Below are positions 33,851 to 42,796 of a stretch of 51,207 nt of DNA, one piece after another. Made by a program: the position numbers and the translations under genes. The notes under the pieces were generated by a model. It ran no database searches. It worked only from the letters and a program-made list of their open reading frames with translations, and was not told the origin of the DNA. The number at the start of each line of letters is the position of its first letter. Within the stretch, counting starts at the first letter, position 1. Source of the DNA: Faecalicatena sp. (lineage in GTDB: Bacteria; Bacillota; Clostridia; Lachnospirales; Lachnospiraceae). The stretch spans positions 12,218-63,424 of the forward strand of contig VSNK01000006.1 of the NCBI GenBank assembly GCA_009774255.1. The letters run 5' to 3'.

Positions 33851-34810
33851 TCATTTCTGAGTCTGTGAAGGAATACCAGAATGTTTTTCATACTGCTTCA
33901 AGTAAGCGGCAGCGGCTTCCGGAGAAAGGCCTGTCTTTTCCTGGAGCCTTTTCAAAATCTCTGCATCTTTCAAGCCAAACTCCTGCCCCATTTCTATAAT
34001 CTCTTCAGCTTTTCCCTCAACTTTTCCTTTACGGATTAGCTTTTCAGATTCTGTTTCAATTATAGTTCCGCCCATGATATTCACCAGCCTTTCTTCATGT
34101 TGATTTCCGTTTGTGATATGGGTAATAATCGTATTTACAAAACCCATAAGGTCAATCAGTTCATCATCTGATAATTCACTCTCTTTATGCAGACGAAGCA
34201 TTTCATTTCTGAAATATGCCAGATCCCTGACTGCATTTTCTATGCTGTCTCCGGAAGTAATCTCCTTTTCATACCTTGCAATATAAAAGGGAATATAAGG
34301 AAATAATCTTTTTTCAACAATGTCTTCTTTTGTAAATTCTTCAAGAATTACATTTTCGGATTCATAGTTCACTTTCTGTCCGTCCGGAAATGTAAAGGTA
34401 ATCAAAGTGATTTTTGGTGTTTTTTCTGTTCTCTTGACATAAATCACCGAAAATCTCGGCATGGGAATGACCGCACGGCCGATATCCCATGTTGCAAACT
34501 GTCTGGCAACGATAAATGCGTACTCTGCAATTCTGATGGCCATGGAACCGTCATCATAGCTCTGACATTCCAAGAGATAGATCTCGTTTTCAATCTTGAT
34601 GACAAAATCCGATATCTGTTCCTCAATCTCCTTGCTTCCATCCACAGTTTCACTTTCGGTCAGATATCCTTCGGAAGGTAACGTTTCTATCTTTGCATCC
34701 ATAGAATAATTTTTGCCAAACGTATCATTGATCACGGAGATAAACAGCCTTTTGTGTCTAATCTTCATCGTCTTAAAGACGTTATCGTAATCAGGCGTCT
34801 TTTTCTGCAT
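33851..34810 (-). CDS. Rpn-family recombination-promoting nuclease/putative transposase
   Basis: 319 residues. PD-(D/E)xK-type fold typical of Rpn/PDDEXK_2 proteins: N-terminal DYDNVFKTMKIRHKRLFISVINDTFGKNY, then EEQISDFVIKIENEIYLLECQSYDDGSMAIRIAEYAFIVARQ, with Asp and the ExQ pair as likely catalytic residues. A helical region and a charged C-terminus (KGKVEGKAEEIIEMGQEFGLKDAEILKRLQEKTGLSPEAAAAYL) follow. Such proteins are multi-copy in Clostridia, and E. coli relatives are DNA endonucleases that raise recombination. The gene appears intact (AAAGGATAAAAGAGAAT site). It stands between two damaged regions. Confidence 0.87.
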   Translation of the reverse strand: MQKKTPDYDNVFKTMKIRHKRLFISVINDTFGKNYSMDAKIETLPSEGYLTESETVDGSKEIEEQISDFVIKIENEIYLLECQSYDDGSMAIRIAEYAFIVARQFATWDIGRAVIPMPRFSVIYVKRTEKTPKITLITFTFPDGQKVNYESENVILEEFTKEDIVEKRLFPYIPFYIARYEKEITSGDSIENAVRDLAYFRNEMLRLHKESELSDDELIDLMGFVNTIITHITNGNQHEERLVNIMGGTIIETESEKLIRKGKVEGKAEEIIEMGQEFGLKDAEILKRLQEKTGLSPEAAAAYLKQYEKHSGIPSQTQK

Positions 34811-34985
34811 ATTCTCTTTTATCCTTTCGTGGATATCCCTCTCCCTTTTCAGGAGAAGATATCTTTTCCTTTATTATATCTTCAAATTTCATTTCCGACA
34901 ACGCAAAATAGCAAAATTTATTTCATACTTGGCATTATACGGTTATCTCAATCAGACGTTTTCCCTGAAGATGAACTTCTCTCTT

Positions 34986-35058
34986 CTCGAGGCTTTTTGA
35001 CCTGTGCAGCCGGAGTAATAGACAAGTCAAGATGTGTCAGTTATTTTCCTACAACTCC
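34986..35058. mobile_element. MITE family 1, copy D (half element)
   Basis: Only the right half remains (CGAGGCTTTTTGACCTGTGC ... TTTTCCTACAACTCC), adjoining the truncated AAA ATPase gene. The outer end is flanked by TAA on the plus strand (TTA on the gene strand), as expected for an insertion into that gene. The inner break at about 34985 marks a deletion that removed the other half and the gene's 3' part. Confidence 0.85.
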
Positions 35059-35060
35059 TA

Positions 35061-35937
35061 AACTGACTGTTATATCCCGTCGGGAAAAAAGGATGATCCG
35101 CCTTCACCATTTCTTCCGAGAGATAGTACTGATAGAGATGCATTTCAAAGATGCGGTTGGCAACCACGGCCTTTCCCTCCGATTCCCTCAGGAATCCGAA
35201 CATTACACCGATATTCATTGCGGTATTGTATGCATAAAATGTATATTCAGCACCATTGAACAGAATATTGGGAAGGATCGTGTTTAATTCCGGGTACTCG
35301 GCAAGGTGCTTGATCATATCATCAAACAATGTATTTGGTTTGCGAAGCAGCATTCCGACCGCGTCCATGATTCCATCCCGCGTCCACGGCATTTTTGCAG
35401 AAAATTCCGGCTTTCGCGAAACCACCTCGTCCGTCAGCTTACAGATTCGGGATACCAGATACGGATAGCCGGACGTATAATCATAGATAAGTCTGGGAAT
35501 CTCAGTTCTGCTCAGATATTTACTCCTCAGCAGGCCAAGAAAATTCAGAAAAATCTCATGAGTTCCGGCCTGATCCACTTCATCGATCATCAAAACCAAT
35601 GGTTGATCCGCCCGGGCACACAGTTTTGATATAAAATCCGATAGTTCCCAAAAAGACATCAAACAATGCTCCTCTTCCGCTTTCTTTTTACACTCTTCTG
35701 CTATTTTGGAACTTCCGGTCTGCCCGCCATATTTTAATGCATGATATAGTAACCGCAGGAAATATCTGCTGAATGTATTTTCATCTGAAAAGGCTTCCCG
35801 GCTCATTCCTTCAAAGCTGATGGATATCACGATGTAATCATCTGATAACATATTTTTCAGACACTTAAGAGTCGTTGTTTTTCCATATAATGTATTTTTG
35901 GTATACATACGCCGGTAACATTAAATCGTTTTCCCAT
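35061..35937 (-). pseudogene. AAA-ATPase-like/PDDEXK_9 family gene, multiply deleted
   Basis: The family normally begins M-x-KRFN-x-TG-x-CIP...HYM, then a complete P-loop, and is over 500 residues. Here ATG 35937 reads MGKRFNVTGVCIPKIHYM, then the sequence jumps in another frame straight to YGKTTTLKCLKNMLSDDYIVISISFEGM. The usual intervening stretch with the first half of Walker A is lost, probably by deletion at a TATG repeat. The Walker B-like PLVLMIDEVDQAG is present. A second gap joins LLRSKYLSRTEIP to RLIYDYTSGYPYLVSRICKL. The 3' end stops within MITE copy D right after PFFPTGYNSQF, so the C-terminal nuclease part is gone. The reading frame formally ends at 35027 in the MITE. Confidence 0.85.
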
Positions 35938-36127
35938 GTCATCAGCTCCTTCCCTCGCGGACATGAACTTTTGATGCCTGTATCATATCCGAAATATATA
36001 TTCAGCAATGTTTTTTACTTCCAACGAGATTCTGACTTTCAAACAGAATAACATAAAATCGGCTGTTCAACAATCCTAAAAAAATGTAAACGTCGTCTTC
36101 CTTATATCAGTTGAAAAAGGATTAGCC

Positions 36128-36988
36128 TTACATTGCAGCATCGGTATCCGATGACACAGCCTTTCTATAATCTGAAGCTGACATCCCTGTTTCCTGTTTA
36201 AAAAGTTTATTAAATACACGCATATCCGAGAAACCGCTTGTTAAAGCAATCTCTGTGATAGAATGGCTGCTTACTGTAAGCAGCCATTTTGCATGCTCGA
36301 TCCGCGTATTTTTTACATAAGCCTGAAAGGTGATCCCCATATGCTTTTTGAAATATTTAGAAAAATAGGTGGAGTGAAATCCGCAGAGATCTGCGCACTC
36401 CTGAAGCGAAACGTGAGAGCGATAATTTAAAGCCACGTATTCTATCGCCTGACGCAGCTTTTGCACGGCTTCGCTGTTTTCAGAATTATTTTCCTGCTCC
36501 GGAAAAGACCGTATAGCAACCAAAAGCAGGAGATTCATAAAGGTTTTGATGGAAAATTCCCATGCAGTTTCCTGACGCAGATATTCATCATGCATACTGA
36601 AGATCAACATTTTTACTTTTGAGTAAGTCTCAGGCGACCAATAGCTGCTGATCGTATGCCGTTTATATAAATATTTGGAGTAATTCGCTTTATGCTTTGG
36701 ATTTGTATATTTTTCCCCAACTGTAAGATTCAGGTCGGTCTCTATAATGAAGCGTTCGCAGTAGGATTCAGGCGCGGGCAGTGCATGGTTGATATATGGG
36801 GGGATAATTGCGATCATCCCTTCCGTTAAAGTATAGATGGTTTGTTCATAAATTAATTTCAACTCGCCCTTATTGATATAAATAATTTCCATTTCATGGT
36901 GGCAGTGAGGAGAAAAAGACTGACTGCCGTTCATAACCGTATCAATGTAGGGGAACTGTTCATTTTTAAAATGTGTCTGATAGAGCAT
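36128..36988 (-). CDS. AraC-family regulator, divergent from the oxidoreductase cluster
   Basis: 286 residues. The N-terminal cupin domain (about 20-100) includes FSPHCHHEMEIIYINKGELKLIYE and GMIAIIPPYINHALP. The C-terminal double HTH (about 183-278) includes VSLQECADLCGFHSTYFSKYFKKHMGITFQAYV and ITEIALTSGFSDMRVFNKLFKQETGMSASDYRK. The gene faces away from the Gfo/Idh cluster that starts at 37317, the classic arrangement for a local regulator, so the cluster is its probable target. GGAAGGTAATCCAT precedes the start. The upstream gap 35938-36127 holds no visible gene. Confidence 0.93.
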   Translation of the reverse strand: MLYQTHFKNEQFPYIDTVMNGSQSFSPHCHHEMEIIYINKGELKLIYEQTIYTLTEGMIAIIPPYINHALPAPESYCERFIIETDLNLTVGEKYTNPKHKANYSKYLYKRHTISSYWSPETYSKVKMLIFSMHDEYLRQETAWEFSIKTFMNLLLLVAIRSFPEQENNSENSEAVQKLRQAIEYVALNYRSHVSLQECADLCGFHSTYFSKYFKKHMGITFQAYVKNTRIEHAKWLLTVSSHSITEIALTSGFSDMRVFNKLFKQETGMSASDYRKAVSSDTDAAM

Positions 36989-37211
36989 ATGGATTACCTT
37001 CCGTTTTTTGAATATTTGTATCTGTTCAGCACCTTCACAGATACACCCGCAATCCCCTGAAAATTGCCTTCGGCAATGAGGATCGCTCTTACTGATATTT
37101 ACTTTTTACCAAAAAAAATGATCATCGTCAATGGAATGGCAAGATATATGTATCGCTTGTTAATTCCATGAATAGCTATTTACGGATCGAAAAAATATAA
37201 TGTACATACAG

Positions 37212-37286
37212 TGATATGCTGAATGTCAGATAAATCTGCCGCACAGTATCATATGATACACACAACAGATTTTATCGGCCGTGATA
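37212..37286. repeat. BIME-like repeat, degraded copy
   Basis: Contains the core CAGATAAATCTGCCGCACAG and the inverted core CAGATTTTATCGGCCGTG in the same order as 8935-9219 and 46823-46950, with weakened outer stems and a shorter middle. It lies in the divergent regulatory region 36989-37316, about 30 nt before the first oxidoreductase gene, so it is part of that leader. The rest of the region shows no clear operator. Confidence 0.7.
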
Positions 37287-37316
37287 TAACTGAATAAAAA
37301 TGAGGAGGAACTAAAA

Positions 37317-38426
37317 ATGCACAAAATTGGAATTGTAGGATGCGGAGGAATCGCACATCAAAAACATTTTCCGGCGCTGAAGCGTGCTTCGGACCGTGTT
37401 GAGATCGAGGCATTCTGTGACCTGAAAAGAGAAAGGGCAGAGGAAGCAGCCAGGGAGTTCGGCGTGCAGGGAGCCAGAGTGTATGAAGATTATAATGAAA
37501 TGCTGGAGAAGGAAACAGAAATTGAGATCATTTATGTCCTGACTCCAAATGTATCTCACTGTCCCATCAGTGTGGCGGCATTTGAAGCCGGAAAGCATGT
37601 ATTATGCGAAAAGCCGATGGCGGCGTCTGTGGAGGATGCGGAAACGATGATGGCCGCATGGAAAAAGAGCGGAAAGATGTTTACGATCGGATATCAGAAC
37701 AGATACCGCGCGGACAGCCAGACCATGAAAAGACTGTGTGATGACGGAGAAATAGGAGAGATCTATTACGCACAGGCCCATGCGCTGCGCAGAAGAGGCG
37801 TTCCTACCTGGGGAGTATTTACAGACAAGTCCCAGCAGGGCGGCGGCCCTCTGATCGATATCGGAACACATTCGCTGGATCTGACTCTGTGGCTGATGAA
37901 TAACTATGAGCCGGCTTCTGTGACAGGTGTGACATTTGATAAGCTGGGAAAGACACTCCAGCCGAAAGATCAGGGGAACTTCCTTGGGACATGGGATCCT
38001 AAAACCTTTGAAGTAGAGGACGCGGCATTCGGATTTATTACAATGAAAGACGGTTCTCTGATCACGTTAGACGCTTCCTGGATTCTGAATTCAACGGAAG
38101 AACGATGCGCGTCCGCATATCTCTGCGGAACAAAGGCAGGAGCGGAACTGACAGGGGTAGGCGGTTCCGATAATCTGAAATTGTATTTGAATAAAGTGAT
38201 GGGCGGAAAGCAGGTAAAGATTGATGTAGATACCAGTGCCGGAGGCGTGGATTTCTTTGACGGAGATTCCTCCAACCCAGAAGATATGGAATGCAAGGTA
38301 TGGTTAGACGCAATTGAGGGCAAGGGAGAGCTGACAGTAAAACCGGAACAGGCATTTGTTGTGACAAGGATCCTGGACGCGATCTACAGATCCGCCAGGG
38401 AAGGAAAGCCGGTCGTATTTGATTAA
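37317..38426 (+). CDS. Gfo/Idh/MocA-family NAD(P)-dependent oxidoreductase (DgpA-like)
   Basis: 369 residues. N-terminal Rossmann fold with IGIVGCGGIAHQKHFPAL, the family motif EKP (98-100), and the catalytic region GGGPLIDIGTHSLDLTLWLM (Asp181, His185), then the alpha/beta domain. The stretch AHALRRRGVPTWGVF...GGGPLIDIGTH resembles, from memory, oxidoreductases that oxidise the C3 hydroxyl of a glycoside sugar (DgpA of C-glycoside cleavage, YcjS). The substrate is not proven. First gene of a seven-gene plus-strand run; GGAGGAACTAAAA site. The isomerase/epimerase gene follows 17 nt later. Confidence 0.92.
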   Translation: MHKIGIVGCGGIAHQKHFPALKRASDRVEIEAFCDLKRERAEEAAREFGVQGARVYEDYNEMLEKETEIEIIYVLTPNVSHCPISVAAFEAGKHVLCEKPMAASVEDAETMMAAWKKSGKMFTIGYQNRYRADSQTMKRLCDDGEIGEIYYAQAHALRRRGVPTWGVFTDKSQQGGGPLIDIGTHSLDLTLWLMNNYEPASVTGVTFDKLGKTLQPKDQGNFLGTWDPKTFEVEDAAFGFITMKDGSLITLDASWILNSTEERCASAYLCGTKAGAELTGVGGSDNLKLYLNKVMGGKQVKIDVDTSAGGVDFFDGDSSNPEDMECKVWLDAIEGKGELTVKPEQAFVVTRILDAIYRSAREGKPVVFD

Positions 38427-38443
38427 AAAACGGAGGTATCAAA

Positions 38444-39304
38444 ATGGGATTAAAAGTAGGAATCCAGCTCTATTCAGTAAAAAATAAAATGAAAGAAGAT
38501 CCGCTGCAAACGATCGGGGATGTTGCAGAGGCGGGGTACAAGTATCTGGAGGTAGCGAACCATAACGCGCTTGAGGATGACGGAGTGGGTTTTGGAGTAT
38601 CCGCGGAAGAACTGAACGGTCTGCTGAAAAAAAGTGGAAGCAGCATCATAAGCGCGCACATCTTTCCTTTTACAGAAGAAAATTATAAGAGGGTCGCGGC
38701 GTACAACCAAAAAATAGGAAACCATATCCTGGTCTATCCGATGGACACATTTCAGGATTACGATGATGTGATGCGTAAAGTAGAAATGTATGAAAAAATG
38801 GGAGCAGCAGCGGCAAAAGAAGGAATGGTATTTCTCTATCATAACCATTATCAGGAATTCCAGAAATTCCATGGGAAAACCGTGATGGAGTGGATCCTGG
38901 AAAATACGGATCCGGCACATGTGAATTTCGAGCTGGATACGTTCTGGACGCTGCGCGGAGGTTACGATCCGGTGCAGATCATGGACCAGTTCGGCACCCG
39001 GATCAAAATGCTGCACCAGAAGGACTACGCGAAAGACGCGCCGAATCCGGTCAATATGTTTGACGTCGTGGGAGAGGATACATATATCACACGGGAGGTA
39101 TTCGGGAAATATAAAAAGGACGGAGACTTTGTTGAGATCGGCTACGGGCAGATGGACATTCAGAGCATCATCAACAAGGCGCTGGAATTGGGAAGCATTG
39201 AATATATTGTACTGGAACAGGATGCCACGAAGCTGGACGAGCTGGAAAGCATCCGGCGCAGTATGGAAGGCTTTCACCAGTTCCAGGGAATCGAGTGGCA
39301 GTAA
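38444..39304 (+). CDS. sugar phosphate isomerase/epimerase family TIM barrel (YcjR-like)
   Basis: 286 residues, AP-endonuclease-2/xylose-isomerase-like barrel. Candidate metal ligands lie in FLYHNHYQEF, NFELDTFWTLRGG, KMLHQKDY and FVEIGYGQMD (His/Glu/Asp set). In related clusters such enzymes epimerise or cleave keto-glycosides made by the Gfo/Idh partner. CGGAGGTATCAAA precedes the start. The stop codon TAA is immediately followed by the end of a MITE family 1 element. Confidence 0.9.
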   Translation: MGLKVGIQLYSVKNKMKEDPLQTIGDVAEAGYKYLEVANHNALEDDGVGFGVSAEELNGLLKKSGSSIISAHIFPFTEENYKRVAAYNQKIGNHILVYPMDTFQDYDDVMRKVEMYEKMGAAAAKEGMVFLYHNHYQEFQKFHGKTVMEWILENTDPAHVNFELDTFWTLRGGYDPVQIMDQFGTRIKMLHQKDYAKDAPNPVNMFDVVGEDTYITREVFGKYKKDGDFVEIGYGQMDIQSIINKALELGSIEYIVLEQDATKLDELESIRRSMEGFHQFQGIEWQ

Positions 39305-39321
39305 GGAGTTGTAGAAAAATT
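39305..39321. mobile_element. MITE family 1, terminal fragment
   Basis: GGAGTTGTAGAAAAATT, one terminus only, directly after the TAA stop of the isomerase gene. The inner part is absent; a CCTGGATAAACCAG repeat follows 25 nt downstream. A similar scrap is at 12981-12991. Confidence 0.6.
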
Positions 39322-39345
39322 GCAAAGTGAATTCTTAACGGATTC

Positions 39346-39421
39346 TAACCTGGATAAACCAGAAAAGCACGATACGAGTATTTTGCCATTTTGCGCAAGA
39401 AATTGCTCGTAAGTGCCTAAC
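39346..39421. repeat. hairpin repeat of the CCTGGATAAACCAG family, copy 3
   Basis: TAACCTGGATAAACCAGAAA at the start, AAGTGCCTAAC at the end, arms GCAC...CGAG/CTCG...GTGC around TTTTGCCATTTTGCGCAAG. Compared with copy 2 the inner stem differs (CGAG/CTCG against CGAAA/TTTCG) while pairing is kept. It lies in the leader of the second Gfo/Idh gene. Confidence 0.85.
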
Positions 39422-39437
39422 AGAAAGGTGTGTGAGT

Positions 39438-40496
39438 ATGAAAAGTATCAAACTGGGAATCATTGGCTATGGCTTCATGGGGCAGTGGCATCGGAATCAC
39501 GCGGGAACCCTGAAAGAGGTTGAAATCCTTGCGGTATGCGATACGGATCCGGCAAAGCTGGAGAAGACGCCCCAGGATGTAAAGACTTTTACAGACTATC
39601 AGGAGCTTTTAAAGCAGGATGAAATAGATTGGGTCGTGATCTGCGTGCCGAATCATCTGCACTGCCAGATCGCGGTAGACGCAGCGGACGCGGGAAAGAA
39701 TCTGATCGTAGAAAAGCCATGTGCATTGAACGTGGAGGAATTTGACAGGATCAGCCAGGCGGCAAAAAGGAACAACGTTCTTTTTACGGTAGACCAGAAC
39801 CGGCGCTGGGACAGAGACTATGCGATCGCGAAAAAAACATATATGGAAGGAACCCTGGGAAAGGTATTTATGATCAAATCCAGCCATTACGGTGTATTTG
39901 GAAGAATGCATGACTGGCATGAATTTAAAGAGTACGGAGGCGGCATGCTGTATGACTGGGGCGTTCACCTCATTGACCAGATGCTGGATCTGGTGCCGGA
40001 AAAGATCACCCAGATCTTTGCGGACATGAAATGTGCCGTCAATCAGGAAGTGGACGACTATTTCCGTATCCTGCTCCGGTTCGAGAGCGGATTAACAGCA
40101 GAGATCGAACTGGGTACGTTCCTTCTGGCTCCGATGCCGAGATGGTATATGTCCGGAGATCTGGGGACACTGGTTGTAGAACAGATAAAAGCAGACAAGG
40201 GCGCTGTCTACCGGGCGGGGGACTTCCGCGCGGCGCTTCCGGAACAGGCGGAAAATATCGACGCGGGACCCACCAGGACATTTTCTGTAAAAGCAAGCGA
40301 TGTGGTACATACAGAAAAGATGCCTGAGGTAGATCTGACATATAATGACTGGAATGACTTTTTCAGAAACCTGATCGGGGTGGTAAACCATACAGAAGAA
40401 ATGGCTGTAAAACCGGAACAAGTCAGGCGGGTGCTTCAGGTTATGGAGGCTGCGAGAGAATCTGCCATGTCCGGCAGGTCGGTAGATTTTGAATGA
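39438..40496 (+). CDS. Gfo/Idh/MocA-family oxidoreductase, second
   Basis: 352 residues from ATG 39438 (AAAGGTG 7 nt upstream; the GTG at 39432 is too close). Rossmann motif LGIIGYGFMGQWHRNHAGTL, VEKP (91-94) and catalytic GGGMLYDWGVHLIDQML (Asp173, His177). Only distantly similar to the first oxidoreductase. Having two such enzymes fits a scheme of oxidation of one sugar and re-reduction of the product, with NAD recycling. The last codons (RSVDFE and stop) lie in the first unit of a 47-bp tandem repeat. Confidence 0.92.
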   Translation: MKSIKLGIIGYGFMGQWHRNHAGTLKEVEILAVCDTDPAKLEKTPQDVKTFTDYQELLKQDEIDWVVICVPNHLHCQIAVDAADAGKNLIVEKPCALNVEEFDRISQAAKRNNVLFTVDQNRRWDRDYAIAKKTYMEGTLGKVFMIKSSHYGVFGRMHDWHEFKEYGGGMLYDWGVHLIDQMLDLVPEKITQIFADMKCAVNQEVDDYFRILLRFESGLTAEIELGTFLLAPMPRWYMSGDLGTLVVEQIKADKGAVYRAGDFRAALPEQAENIDAGPTRTFSVKASDVVHTEKMPEVDLTYNDWNDFFRNLIGVVNHTEEMAVKPEQVRRVLQVMEAARESAMSGRSVDFE

Positions 40497-40613
40497 ATAT
40501 CGAAAATTGCGGAGAATGCGGCAGGTCGGTAGATTTCGAATGAATATCGAAAAGTACGGGGAATGCGGCAGAACGCCAGAGTTCGAATGAATATCGGAGC
40601 GCAGCAAAGAAGG
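40473..40613. repeat. 47-bp tandem repeat starting in the 3' end of the oxidoreductase gene
   Basis: Three units at 40473, 40520 and 40567, each beginning GGCAGG/GGCAGA and containing TTCGAATGAATATCG. Unit 1 holds the true end of the gene, so units 2 and 3 are copies of the last codons plus stop. Unit 3 is diverged. Confidence 0.9.
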
Positions 40614-40650
40614 GCGGATGCCCTCAGAAGTGACAAGAAAGAGGTGAATT

Positions 40651-41571
40651 ATGAAATTAGGATTTGTAAGTGCGATCCTGGATCAGAGCAGCTATGAAGA
40701 AATGATAGATACTGCTTCTGAGCTTGGCTTCGCATGCGTGGAGGTGGCCTGCTGGCCCCAGGAAAAGGCGGAGCGGCGTTATGCCGGGGTCAGCCATATT
40801 GACGCGGAACGAGTGTTGGAGGATGAGAAGTACGCGAAACATATCTTGGATTACAGTGCAGGAAAGAAGGTGGAAATTTCTTCCCTTGCGTATTATCCGA
40901 ATACAATGGATCCGGATCTGAATAAGCGGAAAGCGATCATCAGCCATCTGGAACATGTGATCCGGGCAAGCCATAAGCTGGGAATCGGAATGGTCACTAC
41001 ATTTATCGGAAGGGATCAGACGATGAGCATCGAAGAAAATCTGGAGCTTGTAAAAGAACTATGGCCGCCGATCATCCGGCTGGCAGAAGAACTGGAGGTT
41101 AAGGTGGCGATCGAAAACTGCCCGATGCTGTTCGGCAGGGATCAGTGGCCGGGCGGACAAAATCTGATGACGACGCCTGCTGTCTGGAAAAAGGTATTTG
41201 AGATCCTGGACAGTGATTTCCTGGGAATCAATTATGACCCGTCACATTTTGTATGGCAGATGATCGATTATATACAGCCGCTTTATGAATTCCGCAGTAA
41301 GATATTCCATGTACATTACAAGGATATCAAGGTGTACAAGGACCGTCTGGATCAATGCGGGGTCATGGCATATCCGCTTGACTTTATGTCACCCAAGCTG
41401 CCGGGACTCGGTGATGTAGACTGGGGAGGATATGTGTCTGCCCTGACAGATATCGGTTACGACGGTTATTCCTGTATCGAAGTAGAGGACAAAGCCTTTG
41501 AAGGAAGCAGCGAAAAGATTCTGGATTCATTGAAGCTGAGCAAGCGCTATATGGAGCAGTTTGTGATATGA
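40651..41571 (+). CDS. sugar phosphate isomerase/epimerase family TIM barrel, second
   Basis: 306 residues of the AP_endonuc_2 barrel. KLGFVSAILDQSSYEEMIDTASELGFACVEVACWP opens the barrel. Probable metal ligands are in VAIENCPMLFG, LGINYDPSHFVWQ, IFHVHYKDIKVY and GYSCIEVED. Like the protein at 38444 it may act on keto- or inosose-type intermediates. AAAGAGGTGAATT precedes the start. Its stop overlaps the MFS start by 4 nt, so both are co-translated. Confidence 0.92.
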   Translation: MKLGFVSAILDQSSYEEMIDTASELGFACVEVACWPQEKAERRYAGVSHIDAERVLEDEKYAKHILDYSAGKKVEISSLAYYPNTMDPDLNKRKAIISHLEHVIRASHKLGIGMVTTFIGRDQTMSIEENLELVKELWPPIIRLAEELEVKVAIENCPMLFGRDQWPGGQNLMTTPAVWKKVFEILDSDFLGINYDPSHFVWQMIDYIQPLYEFRSKIFHVHYKDIKVYKDRLDQCGVMAYPLDFMSPKLPGLGDVDWGGYVSALTDIGYDGYSCIEVEDKAFEGSSEKILDSLKLSKRYMEQFVI

Positions 41572-42737
41572 CGGTGAACAAAGAACCTCTTTGGGGAAGA
41601 GCGTATGTATTTCTCTCCCTTGCCAATTTTTTCAGCTGGCTCAGCTATAACATGATCGCTCCGGTCATGACAGGCTATATGGAATCGCTGGGCGCGGGAG
41701 TTTCGATCTGCGGGATCGTGGGAGGGCTGTTCGCGTTCGCGTCCTGCCTGTCCCGCCCGGCAAGCGGATATCTATCCGACTGTTATAACCGAAAGCTTTT
41801 GATGGGGATATTTACCGTCGTTATGGCGTTTTCCGTATTTGTATATTCTGTGGTTCCCTGCGTCCCCGTGATCCTTGTATTCCGTACCGTTCATGGGATG
41901 GCGTTTGCGGTGTCGAGTACGGCAAGCCTGGTTCTGGTGAGCGAATGTGTGCCGGAATCGAGAATGGCGGAGGGCGTCAGCTATTACAGCATTATGTCCG
42001 TTGTATCTATGGCGGCAGGGCCGAGCCTTGGGATCTGGATCAGCGGAAGGTTCGGGTATCGGATCTGCATGCTGGCCGCTTCGGTGATCCTGGCGGCAGC
42101 CGGAGTGATCAATTTTCTGATCCCGTATCAAGCACAGGCGGAAGAAAGAAAAAAGGGAGAACACCGGATCCGGATTTCCGGCCTTGTGGAGCCGAAGCTG
42201 ATCGGACTCAGCGGAGTAAACGCGGCATTTACTATGGTGCAGGGGATCATCAGTGCATTTCTTCTGCCTATGACATTGGAGAAAGGGCTGGGAGGAGCAG
42301 GGGTTCATTTCACGTTGAGCGCGGTCATCCTGATCGCGGCCAGAATCTTAATGGCAGAGCAGATGAACCAAATGTCTTTGCGGCAGAATCTTTACCCTGC
42401 GTTTCTCTGCGGCGTGCTGACACTTGTGCTGGTCGGAAGAGCGGACGCGGAGTGGTTCCTGATCGCGGCCGCGGTGACAAAGGCATTTTCACATGGGATG
42501 TCCCAGCCCGCGCTCCAGACAGAAGCCATCCGGGTCGTTCCGGCAGAAAAGAGAGGGGTGGCGTGCAGCACGATGTATATAGGAGGAGATCTGGGACAGG
42601 CGCTTGGACCGATGTTGGGAGGCGTGGTTGCCGATGTGACCGGATATAGTAATATGTATCTCTGGTGTATTGTGCCGTTAGCGGCGGCATGGGTTTACTT
42701 TTTGAAAAGAGAAAAGCAGCAAAACAGTAGTTTTTGA
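41568..42737 (+). CDS. major facilitator superfamily transporter
   Basis: 389 residues with about twelve transmembrane helices. Typical MFS features: the loop 2-3 motif SRPASGYLSDCYNRKLLMG, the central break around residue 200 (QAEERKKGEHRIRISG), and GGDLGQALGPMLGGVVAD near the end. Probably takes up, or exports a product of, the substrate of the cluster. Coupled to the upstream barrel gene by an ATGA overlap. Confidence 0.9.
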   Translation: MTVNKEPLWGRAYVFLSLANFFSWLSYNMIAPVMTGYMESLGAGVSICGIVGGLFAFASCLSRPASGYLSDCYNRKLLMGIFTVVMAFSVFVYSVVPCVPVILVFRTVHGMAFAVSSTASLVLVSECVPESRMAEGVSYYSIMSVVSMAAGPSLGIWISGRFGYRICMLAASVILAAAGVINFLIPYQAQAEERKKGEHRIRISGLVEPKLIGLSGVNAAFTMVQGIISAFLLPMTLEKGLGGAGVHFTLSAVILIAARILMAEQMNQMSLRQNLYPAFLCGVLTLVLVGRADAEWFLIAAAVTKAFSHGMSQPALQTEAIRVVPAEKRGVACSTMYIGGDLGQALGPMLGGVVADVTGYSNMYLWCIVPLAAAWVYFLKREKQQNSSF

Positions 42738-42796
42738 GAATGTGCGGCACCGTTGAAAGCCGGTTCCGTCAAAATGAAATTAGGAAGGTATTTACT

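Noticed and set aside
33851..34810. Rpn protein as the transposase for the MITEs
   Set aside because: Rpn proteins are nucleases related to PD-(D/E)xK enzymes and are not known to move terminal-inverted-repeat elements; no matching ends flank the gene.
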